Assembly (NCBI GenBank): GCA_947311845.1 | Contig: CAMZMU010000111.1 | Coordinates: 12,318,743-12,382,742, forward strand | Length of the DNA: 64,000 nt | DNA from: Poa pratensis | Lineage: Eukaryota; Streptophyta; Magnoliopsida; Poales; Poaceae | Direction of reading: 5' to 3' | Shown: piece after piece, positions 10,162 through 23,604 of the stretch | How positions within the stretch are numbered: position 1 is the first letter of the stretch | How the letters are laid out: each line of letters begins with the position of its first letter | Notes under the pieces: generated by a model | The model's database searches: none | Told to the model about the DNA's origin: nothing | Seen by the model: only the letters and a program-made list of their open reading frames with translations | Made by a program: the position numbers and the translations under genes

Positions 10162-12485
10162 TGTGATACCCCGTATTAATTTTGAGGATAATCTTTTGTG
10201 CTTATTCAAACTTTTCAAAAGAATAAATATATATGGTCGTGATGCCTTTTAAATATGGGTTCTGGAAATAGAAAGTTAGAGAAAAGAGAAATAAAATAAA
10301 AGAAAGGAAATAAGTTTACTAGAAGTTGATCTCTTGACCTCTTGGTTATTACCTTAAGCTGCAACCGGTTGGCCTATGTGGAGTTTTGTACAAAACCAGT
10401 TGCACCAGTATTTGTTTCTTCATCATGAGGAAGGGAAAGCCATGGGCTTGGCCCAAGGCCCTTTCGGTCTCGATGTCCGTGCCCTACGGTGTCGCTTCTT
10501 AATAGAGTCCTAGGGTTGCGTCGTCTCGTTTCCATCTCCTATCTCGCCACTACTTGGTGCCTCCGGATTGTGGCGGCCGCCGTTGAGTCGCTGCCACTGG
10601 ATCATACATCGCCACCGCCGCCGCCGCCGCCGTGAGGGTGCTCGGCTGAACCTGCTGCTGCAAGGCCTGGGCGATCTGCTGCTGGATCAAATTGTTGTCA
10701 CCATCGCAACAGTGCGTGCATCCGTCCCTTTGCTTTGTTTCTTCTTCTTCCCTCAGCGCTGTAGCATATCAGTTCTGGTAGTAGTACCGGTTGGGTAATA
10801 GCAGTGCTGAAACTAGGTTGTTTAGGCGATTGGTTTATTCCCCGTTCTTGTACTCCATCAAAGGCCAAAGCAGTAAATAGTTTTCTAGCAACAATGTTTT
10901 TCATATTAGCACCGAATAATTCTGCTACTCCTAGTTCTCTTAGGCTGAAAATGTGTTGTTCTGAACGACCAGTAGATTCAGCTAGAAGGAATACTGCCGT
11001 TTACGTCTAGTACTCTAATTAGTTAATTTCTGGGTTGATCTGTCCATAATTTCGAGTTACAATCTGAACGAAAGCTGAAGATCATGTTCCATGCTTTCCA
11101 TAGAATTTTCATTCGCGCTATTTGGTCGAACGGTTTGCTCGCAGCAACCAGTTTCGCGTTCTGTCCAGAAATGAACAATTTCTGCATGCAGTGAGTTTCT
11201 TCATGACTTTTGGCCTGTATAACATTCGAATTAAATCATGGGCTTAACTTGAAACTGGAGAGGTTGTTTTTCTGATGTTAGAACTCTCAGGGTTTGCAAG
11301 ATTTCATTTATAATTTTAATTCTTATAGAAATATCAAGTGGCCTGTCTTGTGTTAACATAATTTCAGTAATTCTGAGGTTTAGATGGGTTAATGTTCATA
11401 TGTCCAGATTTGTCCATAGATGAATTCTGAGAAGCGTTGTGCGGGTGCTGATATTTAGATGTCATGTTTGGTTGAGTTAATTATAGCTTATGGGGTTGGA
11501 CGCTCGCATAGGACGATGCTTCTTTGTGAATGTTTGTTACCGAGTTGTGCGTTGTTTTGAGTGATGTACATGTTTGGATCACAGGTGTTGATACTTCCGG
11601 TTCGGAACTCTACAACTCACAGTTTGTGCCCCGCGGTTGAGGCAAGTTCATGATGGATAGTGGATTTTGCATATCTCTCTTCACTTGATTTAATTATAAA
11701 GTTTGCCTTTATATCTATGATATTTCTATGATGAAATGATAATGATTATGACGATGACATGTGCACTTTATGCATACTTGCATACCCATGATGATAATGA
11801 TGCTAAGGTGACCTACTTCGGTGGGCACAATGAGACCTCCTTTGATGGGTTGCGACCCACATTGGAGGCACCCTCCACAAGTTGGAGTGAGTGGATGCCG
11901 ACGGGTGTCCACTCAAGCGATACCGGTATCCGCAATGAGATGAGATGAGCATATAGGCATGTAGCACATCTTTATATATGATGATGAATGAATAATGTTT
12001 AGTGATGACTTGGTGTTTTTATTTATGTAAGGTTCATTATTTGTTATGAACTTGTTGAGTCTTTGTACTCACCCTTGTTGCTTTAATGTTTTTAGGTAAA
12101 ACATCGAGACGACATGCATGGGGAGTTATGGGAGTAGCACACCTTCATGACCTCACGATTCACACACTCATCAACATTTTTCTTAAAACCATCATTAGGA
12201 GTTGTAATGTCTTAAACGATTTTGAAGTCTTGTGGAAGTTGGTTATGGTTAATGCTTGTGGCTGGTAGATTTAAAAAGTTGAGGTGTTGGAGAGTTAATT
12301 ATTGATGAACGTTGTGTCTACCCTATTCATATGTTATGTCATTGTGCTTCTGTTTGATTATTGTCTATCCTGGATGTCTACCAAAACAAAGAAGGTTATG
12401 CCAAATTTTCCTAAAAAGACTTATTATTTTTAAAAGTTATGAATGTGGTAACATTCCAAGCGCTTGGTTGGCTTGGGGTGTTACA
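10162..12485 (+). repeat. E2 5' LTR, 2324 bp
   Basis: Begins TGTGATACCCCG and ends GGTGTTACA. It includes a (CCG)n microsatellite at about 10611-10633 and the tract ATGATGATAATGATG near 11790. Differences from the 3' LTR seen by eye include T/C at 10474 and G/T at 10832. Short ORFs occur identically in both copies and have no protein-like features. Confidence 0.93.
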
Positions 12486-12487
12486 GT

Positions 12488-12500
12488 TGGTATCAGAGCC
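12488..12500 (+). other. E2 primer binding site
   Basis: TGGTATCAGAGCC, two bases after the 5' LTR end; complementary to initiator tRNA-Met. It marks + orientation. Confidence 0.88.
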
Positions 12501-15500
12501 TAGGCTTTAGGTCTCTGGAATATGTTAATAGTAAATAAGATAATTTGTTAAACAATTAAAACTTGTATTTATTTGACTAAACCACTTAAAACTTGACACA
12601 CTGGTGCACAATAGGATGGGTTTGGGTCATGCATTGCATTTACGTTTCTGCTATATTTTATTGTTGATCTCTTTTATCCATATGTTGTTGTGCTTGTGTG
12701 GGTAAGTTGTTACCATGTGAGAGGCTTGTATACTGAGCCATTGTCCAATTTTGTTGTTTCTCGTAGACTAGAGAGAGAGGTATAATTTTTATGGTTGAGG
12801 AACCATGCCTATGCAACAAGAGATTTCTTATGTCTTGATTTGGGTACGAGTAATTTCCGTTAATTATATCTGTTGTGCTAAGTTGTGTCCGTGCTTGTGT
12901 TGCATGATGCTTTTATTGTAGCAATTCATGGTAATGCCAAAGCAACTCTTAAAGTTGATAAGGCCACCCGGGAAAAAATGTATTTTTTCCTAAATTTAGT
13001 GAGTAAGGTAATGATGAATCAATTTGATAGACTGCAATTTGATGACATTATCGTGTTGGTCATATGAGGAGGAGTATAAATTTTCTTAGATAGTGGATAA
13101 TTTGTGGAATACGGCGAGGAAGATGATAACAAGGAATGATCTACTTCAATCATTTTTATTGACACCAAGATATACTTTGTACGGTTATGTTGTAGTATGT
13201 TTTGGTAGGATTATTCGTGATATAAATCGTGCATAGAAGCATCTTCATACTTTCCTTGTAGGACTTTGAAAAAAAAAACTTTATGAACAAAAGATAAATT
13301 TATCTAGCATATTTCATTTTTGTTGTTATTTAAATGGAGCTGTTCGTCTCTAGTTTTGGACTAAATTATGTTAACTTGCTTTTCAAATTATTAGCTATAT
13401 TTTTCATATTTGCTGAAAAATTGGTTCTGGATTAACATTTGAGGATCTTCTTTAAGAACAGTTGGGTGTCTTGAGAATATCTATGTAATGTGGACCTTAA
13501 TATTGGGTTATGTGGTTTGATGAAACTTATGATATGTTAAAGGACGAGTGTTTTGTTTGCTGTATATCTCATGTGGATTAAGGCACATAATAAAAAGTAG
13601 ATTACTTAAGGAGGTTGTTACAGATGATTTGGTAGAAGGGCAGTAGTTATTGGGTAGCTCTTTGAAATAAATCAAATTCCATGAGTTACGGTGGGTTCTA
13701 ATAAGTGCTGGTATTGAGAAGCAATTTGTTGAACTAGATTCGCGGCACCGAGGTAATATTATGACCTTAACAAATGCAATGATCGTCGGCATAAGTTTGT
13801 CTCTTCTAACAAAATAGATGTTAAAGTAAGATATAAGGGTGTATGTGGATATTAATCTATGTAACCAGCAAGAGTATGGCATACTTATCCGTTTTCTTTA
13901 GGATTCATGTTTTCCATGTATCAAACATGATCATTTTGACACTCGTTTACGATATTGCTAATGTTGGGTGGAGTTATGCTCCGACCTTGTCCTTTCTCTC
14001 ATGTTTACCCACGAGTCTAATTTCTTTCATGCGAGGATGTCTATGATAGTATAGCGAATCGTCTGACTCGTTGTTATGAGTGCTTTCGTAATATCACATG
14101 GCTGTTTGGGTTTTACCTCGTACTTATGAAAGTCATGGATGCATATAGTGCAGAGGTATGTGGGTGCATCTAGTTAAGTTCTCGTGGTTTTTCTTAGGAA
14201 TGACCCACTTTCCTATTCTTATTTGAGACCTCTTGGTTTCAAAAATCTTGTTGTTTCATTTCTGTGTTGGTTGTGGAGTTGAGAGTCTTTGACCTATGAA
14301 ATAGTGTTTAATTACTATATCTACCCTTTTGTTAACATGTGTTGGAGCTAGAGACACTCAGGTCTTAGAGAGTGAGTACCTTTTGTCCGTGAACAAGTTT
14401 CGTTTTTAGGTTTAGAAGCCATGGTGGTTGTAAGAAGTTATTGATGAAGTTCTGCATGAAAAAGTGGTTTTGAAATGAGCCACGTTTTTATTCCTAAGGT
14501 TATTCTATGCTTTTTCTAGGATGTCCACTCCACCTAATGGAGTAAGCCGTGACTAGAATTCTTGTCAATTAGTAGTCAAACCACTGAAGGATGTATTTGG
14601 TTTGTTACTCCTCGTAAAACTGCAAAGCCTAGAAGTAAAATTGAGATGTCACCCTTTTCAAAGAGGTTTCTTGGTAACAGTTAGGAGTGTTCACCTTCTT
14701 TGTGAAAAGAGTGGGATGCTTTTCTTGATTCCCTAGCACGAGGTTTGCGTTAAGTGTTGGTACAGTCGACTCCTTGTCACATTAATTTTGATCATTCGTT
14801 CTGACCTATCCGGTCGTCAGTATTGTCTTTTGACACATCTAGTATAATTGAATTCATAAAGATCTGCATAATAGTTTTTGTTTGACCTTGTGAAATGGTA
14901 AATGTGGTTTGACCTCGAATGTTGGTTCATTTATGAAAACTTTTTTCATTTGTATGTAAGGATGACCGAGCGTTAGGTTACATGATTCATCTAACCATGT
15001 ATGAGGTAAATAATTTGAGTGCGGGATGGATTGGCCCCCATACCAATTACTCTTATTATTTGCTCTCGCTACATTGGAGGGATGCATCTAAGTGTGTCTT
15101 GCCCGTAGTTACGAGAGCTACCGCTTTCCGCTTGGACCATAGAATGGAATAGTTTCGCTTCTTTAGAAGTGACACCGTTTGTGAAATGCTAGAGTTACGG
15201 TGAGGATAAGCCTGATTGATTCCTTTGAATTTCTGAGTTTCACGAGATTTGCTGGTTTACTCTATCAGATTTTCTGCTAGTTTTGAGATGTATCTAGCTA
15301 GTGAGAGGCATTACTAGTGGAGTTTGGGAGTACGTTTGAGAAAGTTTGATCATGGAGCGTTAGAGTATCATTTGAGAGGGTGAGTAACGATATGTTTGCA
15401 CTGAGATGACAAGATCTCAAGTAAGTTTTGCATATTTGCTATAGTGTGAAGAGTGCTTCGTCGCTGAGGCTTCAACCTCATTTTTGCTTTTAAAAATATA

Positions 15501-16559
15501 TTAAAAAAATGATCAGTCCGAGCATACGATTTTGACTCTAGGGAATGGGCTGAACTCTTGTGTCCATTCTGGGATAAAGTAAATATAAAGTAGAACCTGC
15601 TGCTTTGGTCTATCTTATGTTCAGTACAACTTGTGGGTTTATATGAACGAGCTGCCGACGTATGTGTTGCCACAAAGATGTGTTGCAACGGCATTTTTAG
15701 TACTTATTTTAGTTTGGCGGGACAGTAAGTGACCTAAGACCTATATGGTGATTAGGAACTGTCGACATGTGCAATCAGGCTAGAACATAAGTGTAGGGGT
15801 AACCAGGCAAGGAAATTAATGAAATGGTTGCCTAATCGGTCTGGGCATTTGAAAGAAAAGAAATGATCTTATTTTCAGAAACCTGTACTCCGAAGTTGTC
15901 AATTTAATTTACGGAGACAACAAATGAAGCGAGAAAAAGAGCATACTCTAGGGTTGTAAATTGCAATAGATGCTGACCTTTTTTTTTTAGGGTTTTTTGT
16001 CGTGCGTGCAAACGCCATGCTAAATATCCTGTTTAATTTGTAGTTGTGACCTTCTGCACCGCATAGAGGAGCAATACTCAGGTAGAAGTAACTAAGACCC
16101 ATGTGGTAAAGTTATGTATGAAAGAAAAGCTTAGTCTAAGTTATTTGTGACCTTTTTAATGATAGATGGACAAGTAAGAGAGTACGCATATCATCCTGAA
16201 TTGTTTGAAACAAGAGTATGTGTATGAATTGTGGTCCACGTCTCTATGTTGTGGAAGGGCCTTTGAGGTCCAGAGGCACAATGACCTAGGAGCTGCTTGC
16301 TATCGAGTAAGAATTGAACGTTGATGCGCCCCATGAGAATAGTTGGCGAGTTAGAGAACCTTGTATGATACTAAAACATGTAAAGGCTTTTGGTACGCAA
16401 TAGCTGGAGATTGAGTAAACTTGGGAGCTTAAGTCTCACATGCGTGAGTATTAATCGGAATTTTGATGGCTGGTATGTGATGCATGGTTATATTTCATAC
16501 ATATTATATTAGTTCTGCGATTAGTAAAGTGAAAAAGAATTCGAGGTCGAATTCTGTTT
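12501..16559 (+). other. E2 internal region without coding capacity
   Basis: Four kilobases of AT-rich sequence with stops in all six frames at short intervals; the longest open stretches are about 125 codons and carry no retroelement motif. Around 15225-15290 a stop-ridden + frame reads EFLSFTRFAG, faintly like the reverse transcriptase region of Gypsy pol, so this may be a strongly eroded pol remnant rather than unrelated filler. I could not confirm this by eye. Confidence 0.6.
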
Positions 16560-16572
16560 AAGGGGGTAAGAA
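16560..16572 (+). other. E2 polypurine tract
   Basis: AAGGGGGTAAGAA immediately before the 3' LTR. Upstream at 16540-16551 is TTCGAGGTCGAA, a variant of the motif found before the polypurine tracts of the LARD and E3. Confidence 0.85.
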
Positions 16573-18896
16573 TGTGATACCCCGTATTAATTTTGAGGAT
16601 AATCTTTTGTGCTTATTCAAACTTTTCAAAAGAATAAATATATATGGTCGTGATGCCTTTTAAATATGGGTTCTGGAAATAGAAAGTTAGAGAAAAGAGA
16701 AATAAAATAAAAGAAAGGAAATAAGTTTACTAGAAGTTGATCTCTTGACCTCTTGGTTATTACCTTAAGCTGCAACCGGTTGGCCTATGTGGAGTTTTGT
16801 ACAAAACCAGTTGCACCAGTATTTGTTTCTTCATCATGAGGAAGGGAAAGCCATGGGCTTGGCCCAAGGCCCTTTCGGTCTCGACGTCCGTGCCCTACGG
16901 TGTCGCTTCTTAATAGAGTCCTAGGGTTGCGTCGTCTCGTTTCCATCTCCTATCTCGCCACTACTTGGTGCCTCCGGATTGTGGCGGCCGCCGTTGAGTC
17001 GCTGCCACTGGATCATACATCGCCACCGCCGCCGCCGCCGCCGTGAGGGTGCTCGGCTGAACCTGCTGCTGCAAGGCCTGGGCGATCTGCTGCTGGATCA
17101 AATTGTTGTCACCATCGCAACAGTGCGTGCATCCGTCCCTTTGCTTTGTTTCTTCTTCTTCCCTCAGCGCTGTAGCATATCAGTTCTGGTAGTAGTACCG
17201 GTTGGGTAATAGCAGTGCTGAAACTAGGTTGTTTAGGCGATTTGTTTATTCCCCGTTCTTGTACTCCATCAAAGGCCAAAGCAGTAAATAGTTTTCTAGC
17301 AACAATGTTTTTCATATTAGCACCGAATAATTCTGCTACTCCTAGTTCTCTTAGGCTGAAAATGTGTTGTTCTGAACGACCAGTAGATTCAGCTAGAAGG
17401 AATACTGCCGTTTACGTCTAGTACTCTAATTAGTTAATTTCTGGGTTGATCTGTCCATAATTTCGAGTTACAATCTGAACGAAAGCTGAAGATCATGTTC
17501 CATGCTTTCCATAGAATTTTCATTCGCGCTATTTGGTCGAACGGTTTGCTCGCAGCAACCAGTTTCGCGTTCTGTCCAGAAATGAACAATTTCTGCATGC
17601 AGTGAGTTTATTCATGACTTTTGGCCTGTATAACATTCGAATTAAATCATGGGCTTAACTTGAAACTGGAGAGGTTGTTTTTCTGATGTTAGAACTCTCA
17701 GGGTTTGCAAGATTTCATTTATAATTTTAATTCTTATAGAAATATCAAGTGGCCTGTCTTGTGTTAACATAATTTCAGTAATTCTGAAGTTTAGATGGGT
17801 TAATGTTCATATGTCCAGATTTGTCCATAGATGAATTCTGAGAAGCGTTGTGCGGGTGCTGATATTTAGATGTCATGTTTGGTTGAGTTAATTATAGCTT
17901 ATGGGGTTGGACGCTCGCATAGGACGATGCTTCTTTGTGAATGTTTGTTACCGAGTTGTGCGTTGTTTTGAGTGATGTACATGTTTGGATCACAGGTGTT
18001 GATACTTCCGGTTCGGAACTCTACAACTCACAGTTTGTGCCCCGCGGTTGAGGCAAGTTCATGATGGATAGTGGATTTTGCATATCTCTCTTCACTTGAT
18101 TTAATTATAAAGTTTGCCTTTATATCTATGATATTTCTATGATGAAATGATAATGATTATGACGATGACATGTGCACTTTATGCATACTTGCATACCCAT
18201 GATGATAATGATGCTAAGGTGACCTACTTCGGTGGGCACAATGAGACCTCCTTTGATGGGTTGCGACCCACATTGGAGGCACCCTCCACAAGTTGGAGTG
18301 AGTGGATGCCGACGGGTGTCCACTCAAGCGATACCGGTATCCGCAATGAGATGAGATGAGCATATAGGCATGTAGCACATCTTTATATATGATGATGAAT
18401 GAATAATGTTTAGTGATGACTTGGTGTTTTTATTTATGTAAGGTTCATTATTTGTTATGAACTTGTTGAGTCTTTGTACTCACCCTTGTTGCTTTAATGT
18501 TTTTAGGTAAAACATCGAGACGACATGCATGGGGAGTTATGGGAGTAGCACACCTTCATGACCTCACGATTCACACACTCATCAACATTTTTCTTAAAAC
18601 CATCATTAGGAGTTGTAATGTCTTAAACGATTTTGAAGTCTTGTGGAAGTTTGGTTATGGTTAATGCTTGTGGCTGGTAGATTAAAAAGTTGAGGTGTTG
18701 GAGAGTTAATTATTGATGAACGTTGTGTCTACCCTATTCATATGTTATGTCATTGTGCTTCTGTTTGATTATTGTCTATCCTGGATGTCTACCAAAACAA
18801 AGAAGGTTATGCCAAATTTTCCTAAAAAGACTTATTATTTTTAAAAGTTATGAATGTGGTAACATTCCAAGCGCTTGGTTGGCTTGGGGTGTTACA
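16573..18896 (+). repeat. E2 3' LTR, 2324 bp
   Basis: Starts TGTGATACCCCG, ends GGTGTTACA; a near-identical copy of 10162-12485. It is followed by the right TSD copy GGTGT. Confidence 0.93.
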
Positions 18897-18901
18897 GGTG
18901 T
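18897..18901. repeat. Target site duplication of E2, right copy
   Basis: GGTGT, identical to 10157-10161. Confidence 0.9.
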
Positions 18902-20248
18902 TGAAAAACAAGTTTTTACTTGTTGGAATTTTTGGGCTAGCAAGAGGGAGAAAGTTGACCGTCTAAATGCATGCACAAGTGTCCATAGAACTAACCAATC
19001 CATGTTAAACAAAGTAAAGTAACATTCAGCATCAAAACATGAATAAAAGATAGCTCTTGATAAAACACTTGCAAATTAATATTCATTAAAAACATATGAA
19101 TCATGCAACTATATGTATCTTTTTGAATCAACTCAAACATCAATTTCCCAATCTTTTTAATAGCATCCAACTTAATTCAACCCAAATTTCTAGTAGCTCT
19201 CGCATATATAAATGATAGTGGTGGTCTCAAGACAAACAAAAATCAAACCGAAATAAAAAACAAATAAAAGACGCTCCAAGTTTATGCGATAAAGTGCATT
19301 GATCGAAAAACAGAAGTTAGACGTGTGCAAACCGAGAGTGTGTTGGTCCAGTGGGGTTGTCTTCACATCCCCAAGATTATGGTCTTCACCATCCTTGGAT
19401 AGCTCTTGGTGCATCTCCTCCAATCCCTGTGAAAAAACTTCGAAACACCGTTTCTCCCATTTCTTTTCTGTGGGGTGACATTAGTAGTGATAGACAAATG
19501 AATTACTTGCTGCATAAAATTCTTAAACAAAAATTCATATGAATGTCCAGAAAGTGTATAATGTTGTATGCCTACTTATAAGCTCAATTGGATAAAAAAG
19601 ATTCAAGTTAAAAGTTCAAAGAATGCATCAAACAAAATGGGACAGAATCTGTCCAGAAAAACAGCAGCAGCAAAACGTATTTTTATACCCTACTTAAATA
19701 TGTCGAAAAAATCTAACAAAATTCATGCTTACAGAGGATAAAAAGTTGAAACTACAGTTCAATTATCAGCTCATTAAGAGTTACAGAATAGGAATTAAAA
19801 ATCATACCGTGCACAGATTCGTGCTGGAATAAAATCTCCGAATGCAAATAGCAACTTTTTCAAACCAAAATAGGTAAAACTTGACACTTTATTAAAAATT
19901 CCAGAAACAAAACTAAAAACTAAGTCTCTTGTTACAGCAAGAGGATACAAAGAAAATCAAAAATAAAAACAACCGGGTTGCCTCCCGTAAAGCGCTTTCT
20001 TTATAGCCATGTAGCTAGACTTCTTACTTGATATTTATTGTGGACGAAGCTCATGAGGGAGCTTGAACTTTGGTGTGTCCCTCTTCCTTGGGAAGTGTTC
20101 ATGCATAATATCAGGGTCCCATGGTGTTCTTAATCCAATCAAAATAATAGCCAAGTTGAAACCTAGTAGAGACAAAGACAAAACACAAAAGTAATAACAA
20201 CGAAGTCTCACTTCCTTTCTATGCATTGGCATTTTGTATGTGAATGAA

Positions 20249-21502
20249 TCAATAGATATAAGTTTTCCAATGCATATTAACAGTAGGTACTTGCAGCTGA
20301 TAATTATTAGTAACACAAAGAGGGTTCTTATCACCTCCTTTTTCATAATAGTTGCAAGTAGCAGAAATAAATTCAACCATATAACCACAAGAATCATTCA
20401 ATTTAGATAATATAGGCACATAAAGAGGATCATTAAATTTATTTTGGAATTTATTAGCATGCTTCCCTCTTTCAAAATAGTTATTAAGATCAATATCAAA
20501 TTTAATATCATTGCTGCAATAAATATTTGGAACTAAAGATAATTGCAAACCACATAAGTATTTCTCAACATAAGCAAATTTCTCCTCTATGGTGTGATTA
20601 GGAGAGTTCAAAGACAAAGTAGGACTCTCATGAGTAAGAGCACTATCACAAACAGCAAGTATATCATTTTTATCCTCGCATAAATTAGTAACAACTAAAC
20701 ATGGAGGATTATCAATAAGCATAGGACCATCATCTAAAGCATTATCATATAGCATATTTAAGCAACACTCCTCATTATTATCCATAACTTCACTAGTAGC
20801 ATTATTAAAAAGTAAAGGAGCATTATTAGTTTCATCATAATAGCATGGGTTATCATATAGGACAATAGCATTTTCAGTTTCACACTCATCATAACATGGA
20901 TTCTCATAAATAACAAAAGATTTTTGAGTTTGAGTGTTACTATCATTTGTTGATGGTGAAGCTGGGAGATCCAACTCTTCCCCAAGCTTAGATTGGAACA
21001 CATCCATTTCAATCTCCTCTTCACATACTTCCTCTTCCAAGCTTATGTTTTCATCATCCTGCAAAATATTAGTACTTTCCATGGAAGCAAGAATTCTTTC
21101 TTTAACATAAACATTATCACTAAATTCCTTTTTACAAAGTTGGAGAAGAATAGAAATGTGTCCTTTCATTACACGAGCTTCATGACTAGTTGAAAAAAAA
21201 TTATCAATAAGAAAGTCTATCTCATGGGCTGCAACATAAGCAATATATTTCTCAACTTGTTCTATATCATGGCATGCAAATTTACACTCTTGATAGGATG
21301 CAATAATAGGATCACTATTATACTTACATTGATAGAGAGAGTGTTTATTGTCTTTTCTAAAGCAGCAAGTTATATTATGTAATTCACAAAACTCAGTGGC
21401 CATATCATTGAGATGTTCAAGCAATTCAAGCATTCTATTTCCTTCTTTGGTTGATCGGTATTCATAGTAAGCTCCCATAGTTTTGACATAACCTTTATCC
21501 AT
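20249..21502 (-). CDS. E1 ORF1, conserved acidic protein of non-autonomous Gypsy elements
   Basis: A 417-codon ORF that lies first after the primer site of E1, so it occupies the gag position. It is Asp/Glu/Asn-rich, with repeated short motifs (ENPCYDE, YDNPCYYDE, LYDNALDDGPMLIDNPPC). The same motifs in the same order occur in the E3 ORF at 28728-29950. It has no zinc knuckle (CX2CX4HX4C) and no enzymatic motif. The conserved E3 C-terminus (KIPLHRKWVRL) has its counterpart here (KMPMHRKEVRL) in another frame at about 20200-20230, so the E1 frame appears shifted near its 3' end and this stop may not be the ancestral one. Such ORFs are common in Triticeae Gypsy elements lacking pol; their function is not known to me. 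Confidence 0.7.
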   Translation of the reverse strand: MDKGYVKTMGAYYEYRSTKEGNRMLELLEHLNDMATEFCELHNITCCFRKDNKHSLYQCKYNSDPIIASYQECKFACHDIEQVEKYIAYVAAHEIDFLIDNFFSTSHEARVMKGHISILLQLCKKEFSDNVYVKERILASMESTNILQDDENISLEEEVCEEEIEMDVFQSKLGEELDLPASPSTNDSNTQTQKSFVIYENPCYDECETENAIVLYDNPCYYDETNNAPLLFNNATSEVMDNNEECCLNMLYDNALDDGPMLIDNPPCLVVTNLCEDKNDILAVCDSALTHESPTLSLNSPNHTIEEKFAYVEKYLCGLQLSLVPNIYCSNDIKFDIDLNNYFERGKHANKFQNKFNDPLYVPILSKLNDSCGYMVEFISATCNYYEKGGDKNPLCVTNNYQLQVPTVNMHWKTYIY

Positions 21503-21827
21503 AGCTTAGCATACATATTAAAAACAACACTAGTTTTCATGGGTTTTATGTTTTTAGATGAAAAAATGAAAATAAAATGATACTAAACAATGCAAACCGA
21601 AATAACAAATGCAACACAAAATGCAAAACTGAAAATAAAAATGCAAACCGAAATATAAATATGATATGCAAGACAATAACAAAACAAAATAAAATGATTT
21701 GAAGGTAAAGATGGATAAGATGATGCTCACGTAGGTGCAACCTCCCCAAGCTTAGGTGTTTGCACAAGTTGGTGATGAAGTTGACTTTGTTGTAAGATAC
21801 CCTTGGATAAACCTTTACATCAATGAT

Positions 21828-21845
21828 TCCCCGGCAACGGCGCCA
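21828..21845 (-). other. E1 primer binding site
   Basis: On the minus strand TGGCGCCGTTGCCGGGGA, a common Triticeae Gypsy primer site. It is 11 bases inside the LTR end, the same spacing as in E3 (30411-30428). Confidence 0.85.
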
Positions 21846-21856
21846 GAAAACTGTCT

Positions 21857-23604
21857 TGATGGCCCTTGACGTAGTTACCTGCGTCAAAAGAATATGGGTT
21901 AGGTTGAGACTCCAAGTGCAGAGTGTATAGTATAGGAAAGACGGTTTTCCCCATGAGGGGTGACTCGAGGGTTTAATATCGAACTCTCGGGGAATCAGTA
22001 GTGAAAGATTTATCTTCTTTTCCTTCTCTTGAAAACCTACAAAACAAAGTAAATTGTTTGTGCCCTCAACCTCACCAAGTGGTTGTCAAGCACAAGGTGT
22101 AAGAATGATATGAAAATATAATCAATGCAAAACAGTAAATAAATATGCAATGATGATAAATAAATATGCAAGGATGGTGGAAACAATGATGGATCATATT
22201 TTTGGGTTTTGTATTGTGAATGCAAGATATAAAAGTGTTTTTGTATTTTCGGATTTTTAAATGGCAGAAAATGTAAAGTGGATAAAAGTTGTTGGAAAGG
22301 TGTTTCTTATGATTAAAAATGGACCGGGGTTCATGGTTTCACAAATGTACTCTCTCTTTAATAAAGTGGTAGACAATGGAACACTAGAATTGACATATGA
22401 GATTGCAACATAAAGGTTTCATGACAAGTTACTAATTATATGGGCATCACGTCCTAACATAGAGATCTTTTGTTTATTAATCTCTCTTATACTCCACCAA
22501 GATGCGAACTAAATCATAACACCTTATTAATTAAGATAAATCAGAGCATAGCATTAAGTATCATGACATGAAGTTAAAATAAGAACATGCTAGATCTAGT
22601 CATGGAGTAGTGGCAATGGTCACACCCACATCTCCGGTAGCAAGATATTTTTCTTTATCCCTAGTGAGGCAACAAAGTAAGGTAAAAACCCAAGTGGATC
22701 GCGGAACTTTCTCTCACGTTCACCGCACTAGCCACCCCCTGTTACTCCAACTAATGCACACGTTCCCCCTCACACGCTCTCATACACATGCTTGATCAAA
22801 ACAAGTAAACAAGAACGGGGTACATAATATGCATCTACTTTCATAACTGAAACAAAACTATTGTAATCTCAAACATATATTAACTCATAAAAAGATCCAC
22901 CACAAAGGTATTACATAGATGACCGTAATCATGTTCAGCAGCTCATACGGTACTAATTAGTGAAGCTCAAAGAGAGGAGAGATACATAAGTTACTTCCAC
23001 AAACCCATAGTCCAGGGGTGGACTACTCCCTCTTCATCATGGAGACGGTGGAGAAGTCGTTGGAGAAGATGGAGACCACGCCGGCAGCGCCCCGCTGGAG
23101 TTTTCCCCCTCCAATCTGCAACTCCAGGTCTCTGTTTCGTGGTTTCTGTGTTTCTGCGGCGCTCCTTTCCGAAGGGCGTCGGGGACTATTTTTATAGTCG
23201 TTTTTAGGTCAAGACGGAGGCTCGGGAAAAAAGATCAACGGCAACGGAGCCACGAGGGCCCAGATGGTGGGTCCCACGCGGCCAAGGAATCTGGCCACGT
23301 GGGCCCCCCTCTTCTGGCCCTCGGGTCTCCGTTTGTTCGATTCCTTCGCTCCCACGCTTTGTTCCTTCCAAAAATTGATGCTCGTAAATTATTAGGTCAT
23401 TTGGACGTCGTTTGGGTCCCTGAAACATCAAAATATAGAAAATAGGGTTTTCTGCCTGTGCAGGGTTAATTCCAGAAAAATAGGGAAACAATGAAATATT
23501 CCCCAAATCAATATAAATCAATGATATAACCCTTATATGATGCAAATATGATTGAAATATAAGTAATATAATGCAAAGTTCATGTATGCATTTTACATGC
23601 ATCA
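21857..23604 (-). repeat. E1 5' LTR, 1748 bp
   Basis: On the minus strand it begins TGATGCATGTAAAATGCATAC and ends GGGCCATCA, followed by spacer and primer site. There is no second copy in the window because the element is interrupted by the LARD. Outside it (23605 onward) LINE-1 coding sequence resumes, so E1 was inserted into LINE-1. The end call at 21857 rests on the TG...CA rule and on the parallel with E3. Confidence 0.75.

Larger units (their letters stand above)
10162..18896 (+). mobile_element. E2: complete non-autonomous LTR retrotransposon, very recent insertion
   Basis: An 8735-bp element with two 2324-bp LTRs, a primer site, a polypurine tract and a perfect 5-bp TSD (GGTGT). Comparing the LTRs by eye gives four substitutions and two single-base indels, so insertion was recent: at the commonly used grass rate of 1.3e-8 per site per year this is of the order of 0.1 million years. 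The 4.1-kb internal region has no long ORF on either strand. It therefore must have been copied by proteins supplied in trans. It is inserted within E1. I do not assign a family. Confidence 0.93.
18902..21856 (-). mobile_element. E1 internal domain (minus-strand Gypsy-type element)
   Basis: Read on the minus strand, the LTR at 21857-23604 is followed by an 11-base spacer, a primer site (21828-21845), a leader of about 330 bases, one long ORF and then AT-rich non-coding sequence. After the ORF a short block matches E3: on the + strand GGGTTGCCTCCC...AAAGCGCTTTCTT at 19974-20001 and 28616-28646. No protease, polymerase or integrase is present in the visible part, so E1 looks non-autonomous. The distal part, including the 3' LTR, lies left of the LARD and outside the window. 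Confidence 0.75.

Noticed and set aside
12885..13882. Short frames in the E2 interior as genes (60-124 codons)
   Set aside because: Random-looking translations with no start context or motif, in AT-rich sequence.
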